From Nitrospinota bacterium (GTDB taxonomy: Bacteria; JADFOP01; DATKYB01), in the NCBI GenBank assembly GCA_035528715.1, contig DATKYB010000017.1, positions 1-13,201 of the forward strand: 13,201 nucleotides of DNA, written 5' to 3'. The translations under genes were made by a program, and so were the position numbers. Positions 7,381 to 13,201 of the stretch are shown one piece after another. How positions within the stretch are numbered: position 1 is the first letter of the stretch; each line of letters opens with the position of its first letter. Under the pieces are notes generated by a model. It had not been told where the DNA came from, did no database searches, and saw only the letters and a program-made list of their open reading frames with translations.

Positions 7381-8148
7381 TCAATAAAGACATGAATTAA
7401 AAAATATGAGACTCATAAGAGTAAAAAGGAAAGCAAGGATAATAAAAGGAATGGCTTTTTTCTTTAGCTCTTTTTGAGGCATGAGGTAATATTCAACGGA
7501 CCACTCCAAGAAAGCCGCAGCGAGAATGATAAATGTCCAGTAGAAAAAGCTATTAAAACTTACACAAAATCCAGAGAGAACAAAGAGGCATAATACGATT
7601 AATGAAAATCGATAAAATATCTTTGAAGACTTGATACATTTGGCTTTATATTTTGTTCTGTTTGCAAGGGTATAGGATTTAATGATATGGTCATTGCAAA
7701 TCTTTTCATAAAAGTCATCTTCATCTGTTTCTCTAAAAAACTTTGCCCATTCTTCAATAGTAATTCCAGTTATGTTTTCAAAGTAAAGGAGTGAGCGGAC
7801 TCTGAGCTTTTTCTTTCTCTCAGAGGGCTCAACAAAATCTGTAGTGATATGTAAAAGGGGGCCTAAAGCAGATAATAAGAAAAGAGTCCCCACAGTAACA
7901 AGGATAAGAAAGATAAAAAAAAGAAAAAGTCCCAAACTGAGATTAAAAAACTTCAAGTCTGTGCCAATTTTACCTTCAAAGAAGGGTATTGACAATGCAG
8001 CAGCTGCAACCGTGATAAATGCCATTGCGCCCAAGATCCTGTTTGCCTTCTCGTCCTCATGCCTGAGCATGTCATAGAGATGGTCAAAAATCTCTTTTGT
8101 AATTGTGTATTTGATATTTTTATCTTTTTGTTCTCTTTTTTCTTCCAT
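7381..8148 (-). CDS. Pycsar-effector-like transmembrane protein, orphan
   Basis: This is a 255-residue protein with about five hydrophobic helices (near 38-56, 68-96, 178-197, 200-218 and 232-250). Residues about 25-197 match the layout of the Pycsar TM effector family (PycTM, formerly DUF5706) as I remember it. A leading amphipathic helix ends in 'HEDEKANRILGAMAF', resembling the family's H-x-D-x-K-A motif at the first membrane helix. Next come the second helix with 'LSALGPLL' at its end, then 'SLLYFENITGITIEEWAKFF', an acidic stretch, and 'SYTLANRTKYKAKCI' leading into the third helix. In Pycsar defence such proteins are activated by cyclic CMP or UMP and damage the membrane. Here no nucleotide cyclase is adjacent, and two extra C-terminal helices are present. 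The start codon directly follows a 16-bp palindrome and has no visible Shine-Dalgarno site. Other SLATT-like membrane proteins are the main alternative. Confidence 0.55.
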   Translation of the reverse strand: MEEKREQKDKNIKYTITKEIFDHLYDMLRHEDEKANRILGAMAFITVAAAALSIPFFEGKIGTDLKFFNLSLGLFLFFIFLILVTVGTLFLLSALGPLLHITTDFVEPSERKKKLRVRSLLYFENITGITIEEWAKFFRETDEDDFYEKICNDHIIKSYTLANRTKYKAKCIKSSKIFYRFSLIVLCLFVLSGFCVSFNSFFYWTFIILAAAFLEWSVEYYLMPQKELKKKAIPFIILAFLFTLMSLIFFNSCLY

Positions 8149-8150
8149 GA

Positions 8151-8166
8151 TTAAGAAATTTCTTAA
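8151..8166. promoter_or_regulatory. Perfect 16-bp palindrome abutting the Pycsar-like start codon
   Basis: TTAAGAAATTTCTTAA is a complete dyad. It ends two bases before the ATG of the membrane-protein gene (8148) and occupies the place where a ribosome site would be. It could be a repressor operator or, in RNA, a hairpin that holds the start region. An AT-rich palindrome of this size is not rare enough to exclude chance. Confidence 0.35.
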
Positions 8167-8270
8167 AATGAAATACAGATGTAAAGAGACAAATCAAAAA
8201 TCCCTTTTAAAATCTTTTATCAGACAAATATTAGTACGTCAATACTTTTATGTAATTTGTAAAACTGTTC

Positions 8271-8289
8271 CTTTCTTGTCTTTAGAAAG
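8271..8289. repeat. Small inverted repeat at the edge of the GC-richer element
   Basis: CTTTCT (8271-8276) and AGAAAG (8284-8289) form a 6-bp stem with a 7-base loop. It marks the left border of the repeat-rich element. Confidence 0.35.
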
Positions 8290-8300
8290 CAAAGGCAACA

Positions 8301-8337
8301 AAGAAGGACACCCCGCTGATTTTCTTAACGGTATTTT
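8301..8337. repeat. Direct repeat, copy 1
   Basis: This copy begins AAGAAGGACACCCCGC and continues through TTTTCTTAACGG into a T-rich tail. It matches copy 2 (8384-8421) with a few substitutions and one or two single-base gaps; the copies start 83 bp apart. Each copy has a CCG...CGG stem followed by T-rich sequence. Confidence 0.7.
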
Positions 8338-8350
8338 TCTGCACGGTTAT

Positions 8351-8380
8351 GTCCTTTTCTTGCTCGTCCAAGAAAAGGAC
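8351..8380. repeat. Perfect 12-bp inverted repeat (hairpin)
   Basis: GTCCTTTTCTTG (8351-8362) and CAAGAAAAGGAC (8369-8380) are exact reverse complements around a 6-base loop, CTCGTC. No T run follows on either strand, so it is not a normal terminator. It lies between the two direct-repeat copies, whose AAGAAGGAC starts resemble its right arm. Confidence 0.8.
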
Positions 8381-8383
8381 GAA

Positions 8384-8421
8384 AAGAAGGACGCCCCGCC
8401 TGCTTTTCTTAACGGGGTTTT
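8384..8421. repeat. Direct repeat, copy 2
   Basis: This copy begins AAGAAGGACGCCCCGCC and continues through TTTTCTTAACGGGGTTTT. Here CCCCG (8394-8398) and CGGGG (8413-8417) could form a 5-bp stem followed by TTTTG, a weak terminator-like shape on the plus strand. Compare copy 1 at 8301-8337. Confidence 0.7.
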
Positions 8422-8435
8422 GTCTTTGTTCACTC

Positions 8436-8478
8436 GGCGAGGCAAAAAACTTGGCTTCGCCTTCAGACACTTTGCCTC
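8436..8478. repeat. Nested inverted repeats at the right end of the element
   Basis: GGCGAGGC (8436-8443) pairs with GCTTCGCC (8454-8461), 8 bp including one G-U in RNA. GAGGCAAA (8439-8446) is also the exact reverse complement of TTTGCCTC (8471-8478). The two pairings exclude each other, so the transcript could adopt either fold. Confidence 0.5.
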
Positions 8479-8565
8479 TTTTTTCCTCGTTCAATTGAAA
8501 AACCCCTAAAAAGCAAAATGGGAGGGTAGATTACAAAAGAGTTATTAGTTAAAAACCTTTAATAC

Positions 8566-8871
8566 TTACTTCAAAAATAATAAAATTGTTGTTCCAGCTG
8601 TAACGAGAAGAAAACCTATAAACGGCAAGATAATATGAATTTTTTTGCGACTGGGAAAGTAATTAGAAGTTGGCAGATCTTCGCTTCGCCATATATCCAT
8701 ACTCTCAAAACGGTGTTTATAACCAAATATTATTATAATACATTTTATATACCATGGTAATTGTTGGAATTCAGAATGAAAATTTAATAGTTTCTGTATT
8801 GAAATTTCGAATAAATTTCTACTTAATATATATGTACCTGCAATAATAAAGAATCCACCTAAAATTTCCAT
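8566..8871 (-). CDS. Small two-helix membrane protein of unknown function
   Basis: I do not recognise this 101-residue protein. It has a hydrophobic helix at the N-terminus (about 4-17), another hydrophobic stretch at about 39-50 ('WYIKCIIIIFGY'), a polar middle with 'SMDIWRSEDLPTSNYFPSRKK', and a clear membrane helix at the C-terminus (about 78-99). No signal-peptidase site, catalytic motif or cysteine pair is evident. It is believed to be a real gene because AAGGA stands seven bases before the ATG and the hydrophobic pattern is coherent. It lies 69 bp behind dusB on the same strand and may be a loose end of that operon. Downstream comes the repeat-rich gap. Confidence 0.65.
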   Translation of the reverse strand: MEILGGFFIIAGTYILSRNLFEISIQKLLNFHSEFQQLPWYIKCIIIIFGYKHRFESMDIWRSEDLPTSNYFPSRKKIHIILPFIGFLLVTAGTTILLFLK

Positions 8872-8940
8872 AAATCATTCCTTCTATTTATATTTATTTT
8901 TTGAATAGTTAATTGTTTAAGTGATTATGAGGGTTAAGCT

Positions 8941-9921
8941 TTATTCATTGAGAATTTCTGAGAAATATCTTTCAATCTCTCCTTTCAAAATTTCTTCTTC
9001 TTCAATTCTGTTTATTTTGGCTCTGAATTTTGAAGCATGAGGGAGGCCTTTTGTATACCAGAAGATATGTTTTCTCATCTCCTTTATCGCCCTTTTTTCA
9101 CCTTTGGATTTGATGAGTCTTAAGAGATGTTTCAGAATGATTTCACACCTCTCTTTTCCTGATGGGGGAAGAGGAATTTTGCCTGTTTCTCTATAATAGA
9201 GAATATCGGAGAATATCCATGGATTTCCTAGGGCTTCTCTTCCAATCATGATCCCATCGCACCTTGTTTCTTCAACCATTTTATCAGCGTCCATAGGGCT
9301 CTTCACATCCCCGTTTCCTATTACAGGAATATGGAGATGTTCTTTAACATCTTTAATGATTTTCCAGTCTGATTTTTCCTCAAAACCCTGATTTGCTGTT
9401 CGCCCATGAATGGTTACCGCTGAGATTCCGGAATCTTCAGCCATTTTTGCAATTTCTATCGCATTAATAGAGATTTTATCCCATCCCGCTCTTATCTTTA
9501 TCGTGACCGGGATGCTAACAGAATCCACCACCTTTTGAAAAATCGTTTTTGCCTTATTTAGATTTTTTAAAAGAAAAGAACCAGAATGGGTCTTCAAAAC
9601 CTTCTTTATAGAACAACCCATATTAATATCTACAATATCAGCCCCTTTAAATTCAATAATCTTTGCTGCCTCAGCCAGAACCGATGGGTTTGAACCGAAT
9701 ATCTGGATTGCCAAGGGATGCTCACTCTCTTCATATTTTAATAATTCGAATGTTTTCGGATGGTTTCTTATCAGGGCTTCACTACTTATTAGTCCTGAAC
9801 AAACAAGGCTGCATCCAAATTCTTTTACAAGGGATCTAAAAGTCGTATCGGTCATTCCAGAAATAGGGGCTAAAACGAGGTTGTTTTTGAGTTTAATATT
9901 CCCGATTTGAAGTGTTTTCAT
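8941..9921 (-). CDS. dusB: tRNA-dihydrouridine synthase, DusB type
   Basis: Dus enzymes use FMN and NADPH to reduce specific uridines in the tRNA D-loop. The 326-residue protein begins with the FMN-binding strand 'LAPISGMTDTTFRSL' (about 17-31) and contains 'QIFGSNP', 'ADIVDINMGCSIKKVLK' with the catalytic Cys103, 'TIKIRAGW' with Lys142, 'TIHGRTANQGF' with His172, 'IPVIGNGDVKSP' (about 198-209) and 'GIMIGREALGNPWIF' (about 223-237). Length fits the DusB group. One oddity is Ser104 after the catalytic Cys, where most family members have Pro (GCP). The start overlaps the tsaD stop as ATGA, so the two are translationally coupled. Confidence 0.94.
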   Translation of the reverse strand: MKTLQIGNIKLKNNLVLAPISGMTDTTFRSLVKEFGCSLVCSGLISSEALIRNHPKTFELLKYEESEHPLAIQIFGSNPSVLAEAAKIIEFKGADIVDINMGCSIKKVLKTHSGSFLLKNLNKAKTIFQKVVDSVSIPVTIKIRAGWDKISINAIEIAKMAEDSGISAVTIHGRTANQGFEEKSDWKIIKDVKEHLHIPVIGNGDVKSPMDADKMVEETRCDGIMIGREALGNPWIFSDILYYRETGKIPLPPSGKERCEIILKHLLRLIKSKGEKRAIKEMRKHIFWYTKGLPHASKFRAKINRIEEEEILKGEIERYFSEILNE

Positions 9922-10928
9922 ACTAATCTTAGATTTGCAACAGCATCTAAATCTAAAAAGTCAAAGAAGGAATCTTTATCAAAATCTTTGTCTTTAAAAC
10001 GATAGTATCCTGCACAGGCGACCATTGCAGCATTGTCTGTACATAAAAGAGGTTTCGGGATATGAATTCTTAGTTCTTTTTCCATTGCTTTTTTTAGCAT
10101 CTCTTTTCTCAAGAGATTGTTAGAAGCAACTCCTCCTGCAAGGATAATATCTTTTATCCCTTCTTTTATAGATGCCTTTATTGTTTTGGTTACGAGGACA
10201 TCAATAAGTGCTTCTTGAAAGCTGGCAGCAACATCTTCAAGAACAAAATTCTTATTTTTTTTAATATAGTACGATACAGCTGTCTTGAGGCCGCTAAAAC
10301 TAAAATCAAAGGAGTCTTTTGACATCAGGGCCCTTGGAAATTCAATATGGTTGGGATTTCCTTTTCTTGCCAAATTTTCAATAATAGGACCACCCGGAAA
10401 TCCCAATTTCAACATCTTGGCTACCTTATCAAAGGCTTCTCCAGCGGCATCATCCCTTGTCCTTCCTATTAATTTATATTCACAGTGTTTCTTAATAACA
10501 TAGAGTTCTGTATGACCGCCTGAAACTACCAGAGCAATAGAGGGAAGAGGTGTTTTTGGTTCTTCTAAAAAATTAGCATAGATGTGGCCCTCTATATGGT
10601 TTATTCCAACCAAAGGTTTGTTAAGGGCATAGGCCATACCCTTTGCTGTAGATAGGCCAACCAGTAATGAACCAATCAATCCAGGACCATGAGTAACAGC
10701 GATAAGATCAATATCTTTTAAAGAGACTTGAGATTCATTGAGAGCAGCAGATATGACGATATCTATATTCTCGATATGCTTCCTGCAAGCCAGTTCAGGA
10801 ACAATACCTCCATATTTTTCATGAACATCAAACTGAGAGGATATAATATTTGACTTGATCTTATAGCCGTCTTCAATCACAGAAGCGGCTGTCTCATCAC
10901 ATGATGTTTCTATTCCAAGGATTAACAT
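9918..10928 (-). CDS. tsaD: tRNA N6-threonylcarbamoyladenosine transferase subunit TsaD
   Basis: TsaD (formerly Gcp) transfers the threonylcarbamoyl group to A37 of ANN-decoding tRNAs, working with TsaB and TsaE. The 336-residue protein begins 'MLILGIETSCDETAASV' and shows 'YGGIVPELACRKH', the metal ligands His111 and His115 in 'NHIEGHIYANF', 'SGGHTELYV', 'DDAAGEAFDKVAKML', 'FSFSGLKTAV', 'LAGGVASNNLLR' and the third ligand Asp298 in 'CTDNAAMVACAGYYR'. The start at 10928 is chosen because AGGTGA lies four bases upstream and the protein then has the family's normal N-terminus; the frame is open further upstream (ATG at 10961) but that part overlaps the previous gene. The preceding stop is 4 bp away, and dusB overlaps its end by 4 bases. 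Confidence 0.97.
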   Translation of the reverse strand: MLILGIETSCDETAASVIEDGYKIKSNIISSQFDVHEKYGGIVPELACRKHIENIDIVISAALNESQVSLKDIDLIAVTHGPGLIGSLLVGLSTAKGMAYALNKPLVGINHIEGHIYANFLEEPKTPLPSIALVVSGGHTELYVIKKHCEYKLIGRTRDDAAGEAFDKVAKMLKLGFPGGPIIENLARKGNPNHIEFPRALMSKDSFDFSFSGLKTAVSYYIKKNKNFVLEDVAASFQEALIDVLVTKTIKASIKEGIKDIILAGGVASNNLLRKEMLKKAMEKELRIHIPKPLLCTDNAAMVACAGYYRFKDKDFDKDSFFDFLDLDAVANLRLV

Positions 10929-10932
10929 GTCT

Positions 10933-10938
10933 TCACCT
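10933..10938 (-). promoter_or_regulatory. Shine-Dalgarno site for tsaD that contains the previous stop
   Basis: AGGTGA reads as a ribosome site four bases before the tsaD ATG at 10928. Its last three bases, TGA, are the stop codon of the deacetylase gene. A terminating ribosome would therefore sit on the tsaD start, and this site fixes the tsaD start against a longer open frame. Confidence 0.7.
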
Positions 10939-12105
10939 AACCAGATGTGATATGGGTACAATCATGATCCCGTCTTCACTTAACCTTGGGAGCATATCTT
11001 TTATTACTGATAGAGTATTTTTATCACAGTGAGCTATTCCAATGGCTTCTCCATTCTTCTTTGATATAGATATGAGTTCTAAAATCTGGGTTTTTATGTA
11101 ACTCGTCTCCTTTGAATTATCTAAAAAAACGCTCCGGTAACCCGTCTTTATTTTTAGCTCCTGAGCCAGTTTATATGCGATTGATTTTGGCGATGTCATA
11201 CTGTCAACGAAGAAGAGATTTTTTTCCTTTATTTTTCTTAATACAATCTCCATTGCTTCTTTGTCTTCAGTGAATTTTGATCCCATATGATTATTAACAC
11301 CTATAGCATAAGGAACTGACAAAAGATAATCCTCTACCTGTTTCTCCAATATCTCTTTTTCTGTGGTGGTACTTAAAAATTCATTTTTATTTTTCATTTT
11401 TTGAGGATCGTGGGATTCCATAGGAATATGAATTAATATATCCCTGTTTTTTTGCTTGGCTTCTTCTGCAATACTCTTTGAAAAAGGGAGCTTAGGGATA
11501 ATAGCGAGGCTAAATGGTGCATCAATCTTCAATAGGTCCTTAGCAATATCTTCATTCCATCCAAGGTCATCAATGAGAATAGCAATCCTAAAGTAAATCG
11601 GTTGTTTTAAAAATATTGAGTGAGTATGAATCGGCTTTATTCCAATATCGAATTTTAAAACCTCAAAATTATCTTTTTTATATTGTTCGAAATTATATAT
11701 TTCACCCCCAGCTTTTGGAATTTCTTCCCTAAAGTCTTTTTCTAGGTCAGTCAATTTGACATTTTTGGGGAGGATTATTTCGAGTAAATGATAGTACCAG
11801 ACCTCTTTTCCCTTCTCTTTTCTTGTTTGGGTGGTTTTTAGAAAATCTTCTTTTTTTACGTTCCATTTGGTAAATAAACTATTAATTGATTTGTCAAGGG
11901 ATTTACCTTTTGTTGAAAAATCATAGAGACCAAACCTGAATTTGAGATCAGAAATAAAAATTTTTCCTTTGTGACTTTGAAAAGAAAGGATGAAAAAAGA
12001 GATAAGCAAAAGAATGATGAAAAGAGTTGAGATTGATATTATCAACCATCTTTCTTCTACAGTCTTTTTAAAATTTTTAAAGAGCTTACCTTTTTCGGAA
12101 TTCAT
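10933..12105 (-). CDS. Membrane-anchored divergent polysaccharide deacetylase family protein (YibQ-like)
   Basis: This 390-residue protein has a basic N-terminus, one membrane helix at about 20-42, a poorly conserved linker to about 168, and a divergent polysaccharide deacetylase domain (COG2861 family) to the end. The domain shows 'RIAILIDDLGWNED' with Asp179-Asp180, 'DILIHIPMES' (His226), 'AIGVNNHMGSKFTED' (His273), 'FFVDSMTS' (Asp301), and 'AIGIAHCDKNTL' (His359). These are NodB-fold positions, so metal-dependent hydrolysis of an envelope glycan is possible, but function of the family is not firmly known. The last motif has Cys where Pro is common after His. It follows ctpA by 28 bp, a pairing often seen in diderm bacteria (envC-ctpA-yibQ order). 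No clear ribosome site precedes the ATG. Confidence 0.88.
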   Translation of the reverse strand: MNSEKGKLFKNFKKTVEERWLIISISTLFIILLLISFFILSFQSHKGKIFISDLKFRFGLYDFSTKGKSLDKSINSLFTKWNVKKEDFLKTTQTRKEKGKEVWYYHLLEIILPKNVKLTDLEKDFREEIPKAGGEIYNFEQYKKDNFEVLKFDIGIKPIHTHSIFLKQPIYFRIAILIDDLGWNEDIAKDLLKIDAPFSLAIIPKLPFSKSIAEEAKQKNRDILIHIPMESHDPQKMKNKNEFLSTTTEKEILEKQVEDYLLSVPYAIGVNNHMGSKFTEDKEAMEIVLRKIKEKNLFFVDSMTSPKSIAYKLAQELKIKTGYRSVFLDNSKETSYIKTQILELISISKKNGEAIGIAHCDKNTLSVIKDMLPRLSEDGIMIVPISHLVR

Positions 12106-12133
12106 TTTGCTTTAGCTTATTTTTTGTACGTAT

Positions 12134-13201
12134 TTAAAGGGTTTCTTTAAAAACCTTCCATCCCTTTAAAACGTCAATAGCTCTCTGTAATTGTAGGTCT
12201 TCTTTAGAAGCGAGGATGGTCGTTTCGCTCTTTTGATCCAATTCTTTTTTTAGAGATTTATCGTTTGATTTTTCGCCTTCCCCCTTTAGATGATTTTTTA
12301 GATCTTTTTCTCTAATGATTATCATCTTTTTCTCCGATTCTGAAAGCCTTGCGCTTTTTATTGGTCTATTTTCTACTAATATATCAGGAATGATTCCTTT
12401 GCCCTGAATCAATCTTCCTTTCGGAGTGTAATATTTTGATGTGGTTAATCTTAACCCAGAACCATCACTGAGGGGAAAAACAGTTTGTACCGAACCTTTA
12501 CCAAAAGTAGGGGTTCCTAAAATAACAGCTCTTTCCAGATCCTGTAATGCCCCTGCAACAATCTCAGAGGCGCTTGCACTTCCAGCATTTACCAGGACCA
12601 CCATGGGATATTTTACACGAGCATCCTTACTTTTAGAGTGAAAACGCATATTTTGGTCTTTCACTCTCCCTTTGGTAAAAACAACAAGTTTTTCTCCCTC
12701 TAAAAATTTATCTGATACTGAAACGGCCTGTTCTAAAAGTCCTCCTGGATTGTTTCTTAGATCCATAATCAAGCCGTGCATAATGCCTTTTTCTAATTCC
12801 TTTAATGCCACGTCTAGTTCTTTGCTTGTATTCTTTTGAAAACTACGAATCTTTATATAACCGATCTTATCATCTAACATACGTTTACTTACGCTTTTTA
12901 TCTTAATAATATCTCTTGTTATGGTAAAATCTTTTTGTTCATCTAAGCCTTCCCTTATAATCGTAATAGTTACTTTTGTCCCTTTTGATCCTCTTAATTT
13001 TTTAACAGCTTGTAATAAGGTTATGTTTTTCGTAGACTCTCCATTTATTTTTATAATTTTATCCCCCGCTTCTATCCCTGCTTTGTCAGCAGGAGTATCA
13101 TCTATAGGAGCAACGACAGTAAGCTGTTCATCTTTAATAGTGATTTCAATACCAAGGCCACCAAATTGACCTTCAGTTTCTAACTGCATCTCTCTAAATA
13201 C
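12134..13201 (-). CDS. ctpA: Carboxyl-terminal processing protease CtpA (S41), N-terminus outside the window
   Basis: CtpA proteases act in the periplasm on C-termini of envelope proteins, including cell-wall hydrolases. The frame stays open to the right edge ('VFREMQLETEGQFGG'), so the true start and signal sequence, roughly the first hundred residues, are missing; the ATG at 13189 is internal. What is present: a PDZ domain starting 'GLGIEITIKDEQLTVVAP' with 'AGIEAGDKIIKINGE', then the S41 core with 'GYIKIRSFQ', 'LIMDLRNNPGGLLEQA', the catalytic Ser in 'NAGSASASEIVAGAL' (codon at 12572-12574) and the catalytic Lys in 'GTPTFGKGSVQ', 25 residues further on as in known members. After 'GIIPDI' there is a charged C-terminal tail of about 80 residues. 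It leads the cluster with the deacetylase, tsaD and dusB. Confidence 0.95.
   Translation of the reverse strand, partial: VFREMQLETEGQFGGLGIEITIKDEQLTVVAPIDDTPADKAGIEAGDKIIKINGESTKNITLLQAVKKLRGSKGTKVTITIIREGLDEQKDFTITRDIIKIKSVSKRMLDDKIGYIKIRSFQKNTSKELDVALKELEKGIMHGLIMDLRNNPGGLLEQAVSVSDKFLEGEKLVVFTKGRVKDQNMRFHSKSKDARVKYPMVVLVNAGSASASEIVAGALQDLERAVILGTPTFGKGSVQTVFPLSDGSGLRLTTSKYYTPKGRLIQGKGIIPDILVENRPIKSARLSESEKKMIIIREKDLKNHLKGEGEKSNDKSLKKELDQKSETTILASKEDLQLQRAIDVLKGWKVFKETL

Larger units (their letters stand above)
8149..8565. other. 417-bp gene-free stretch with a repeat- and hairpin-rich core
   Basis: No credible gene lies here. The first part (8149-8270) is plain AT-rich sequence apart from the palindrome at 8151-8166. 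From about 8271 to 8480 the sequence is distinctly richer in G and C than its flanks and holds two copies of a roughly 37-bp direct repeat, a perfect 12-bp hairpin and further inverted repeats. The last part (8481-8565) is again AT-rich. Open frames through the core on both strands (70 codons minus, 134 plus) have low-complexity translations and look like by-products of the repeats. Confidence 0.7.

Noticed and set aside
8282-8494. 70-codon minus-strand open frame across the repeat element
   Set aside because: No good ribosome site, composition driven by the repeats, and its reading frame crosses both direct-repeat copies and the hairpin. It resembles no protein family.
8105-8509. 134-codon plus-strand open frame across the repeat element
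   Set aside because: It starts inside the opposite-strand membrane-protein gene and has no ribosome site. The translation is low in complexity and repeats itself because of the DNA repeats.
10929-10961. Longer tsaD start at the upstream ATG (10961)
   Set aside because: It adds eleven residues absent from the family's normal N-terminus and overlaps the deacetylase gene, while the ATG at 10928 has a proper ribosome site.
1-13201. CRISPR array, tRNA or rRNA genes, transposase or integrase, phage genes
   Set aside because: I looked for regularly spaced repeats, tRNA-like ends, and recombinase or DDE-type proteins on both strands and saw none. The only repeats are the local pair at 8301-8421.

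Overview
This is an AT-rich window, estimated by eye at about one third G+C, packed with ordinary bacterial chromosomal genes. Thirteen gene loci are supported; twelve lie on the minus strand and one (suhB-like) on the plus strand. Both ends are cut inside genes. The ctpA / divergent polysaccharide deacetylase pair points to a diderm (Gram-negative) bacterium, and the gene sequences read as deltaproteobacterial-like or a related uncultured phylum. That placement is inference from protein flavour only; there is no rRNA or marker tree here.

Layout, following minus-strand transcription from right to left. (a) 13201-8941: a tight cluster of ctpA (S41 protease, N-terminus outside the window), a membrane-anchored divergent polysaccharide deacetylase, tsaD (tRNA t6A synthesis) and dusB (tRNA dihydrouridine synthase). 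Gaps are 28 bp, 4 bp and a 4-base ATGA overlap. A small two-helix membrane protein of unknown function follows (8871-8566). (b) 8565-8149: a gene-free stretch with a locally GC-richer, repeat- and hairpin-rich element. (c) 8148-6470: a five-helix membrane protein resembling the Pycsar TM effector family, but with no nucleotide cyclase beside it, then nfo (endonuclease IV). (d) 5676-6464, plus strand: an inositol-monophosphatase family enzyme that ends 5 bp from the end of nfo. (e) 5497-5675: a divergent control region with back-to-back promoter candidates, a palindrome and a possible 20-codon leader ORF. (f) 5460-1: a TrmN6-like methyltransferase, a gutted nitrilase-family remnant, nadE, rsmI, an NTT/MFS-like transporter with a C-terminal HEAT domain, and an overlapping HEAT-only gene that runs off the left edge.

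Most genes are housekeeping: tRNA and rRNA modification (tsaD, dusB, trmN6-like, rsmI), NAD synthesis (nadE), DNA repair (nfo) and envelope maintenance (ctpA, deacetylase). The most unusual content is the orphan Pycsar-like membrane protein with a perfect 16-bp palindrome abutting its start codon, the repeat element upstream of it, the carbon-nitrogen hydrolase that has lost its whole catalytic core next to nadE, and the translationally overlapping transporter-HEAT/HEAT gene pair. I did not find a complete new multi-gene system, CRISPR array, transposase or RNA gene.
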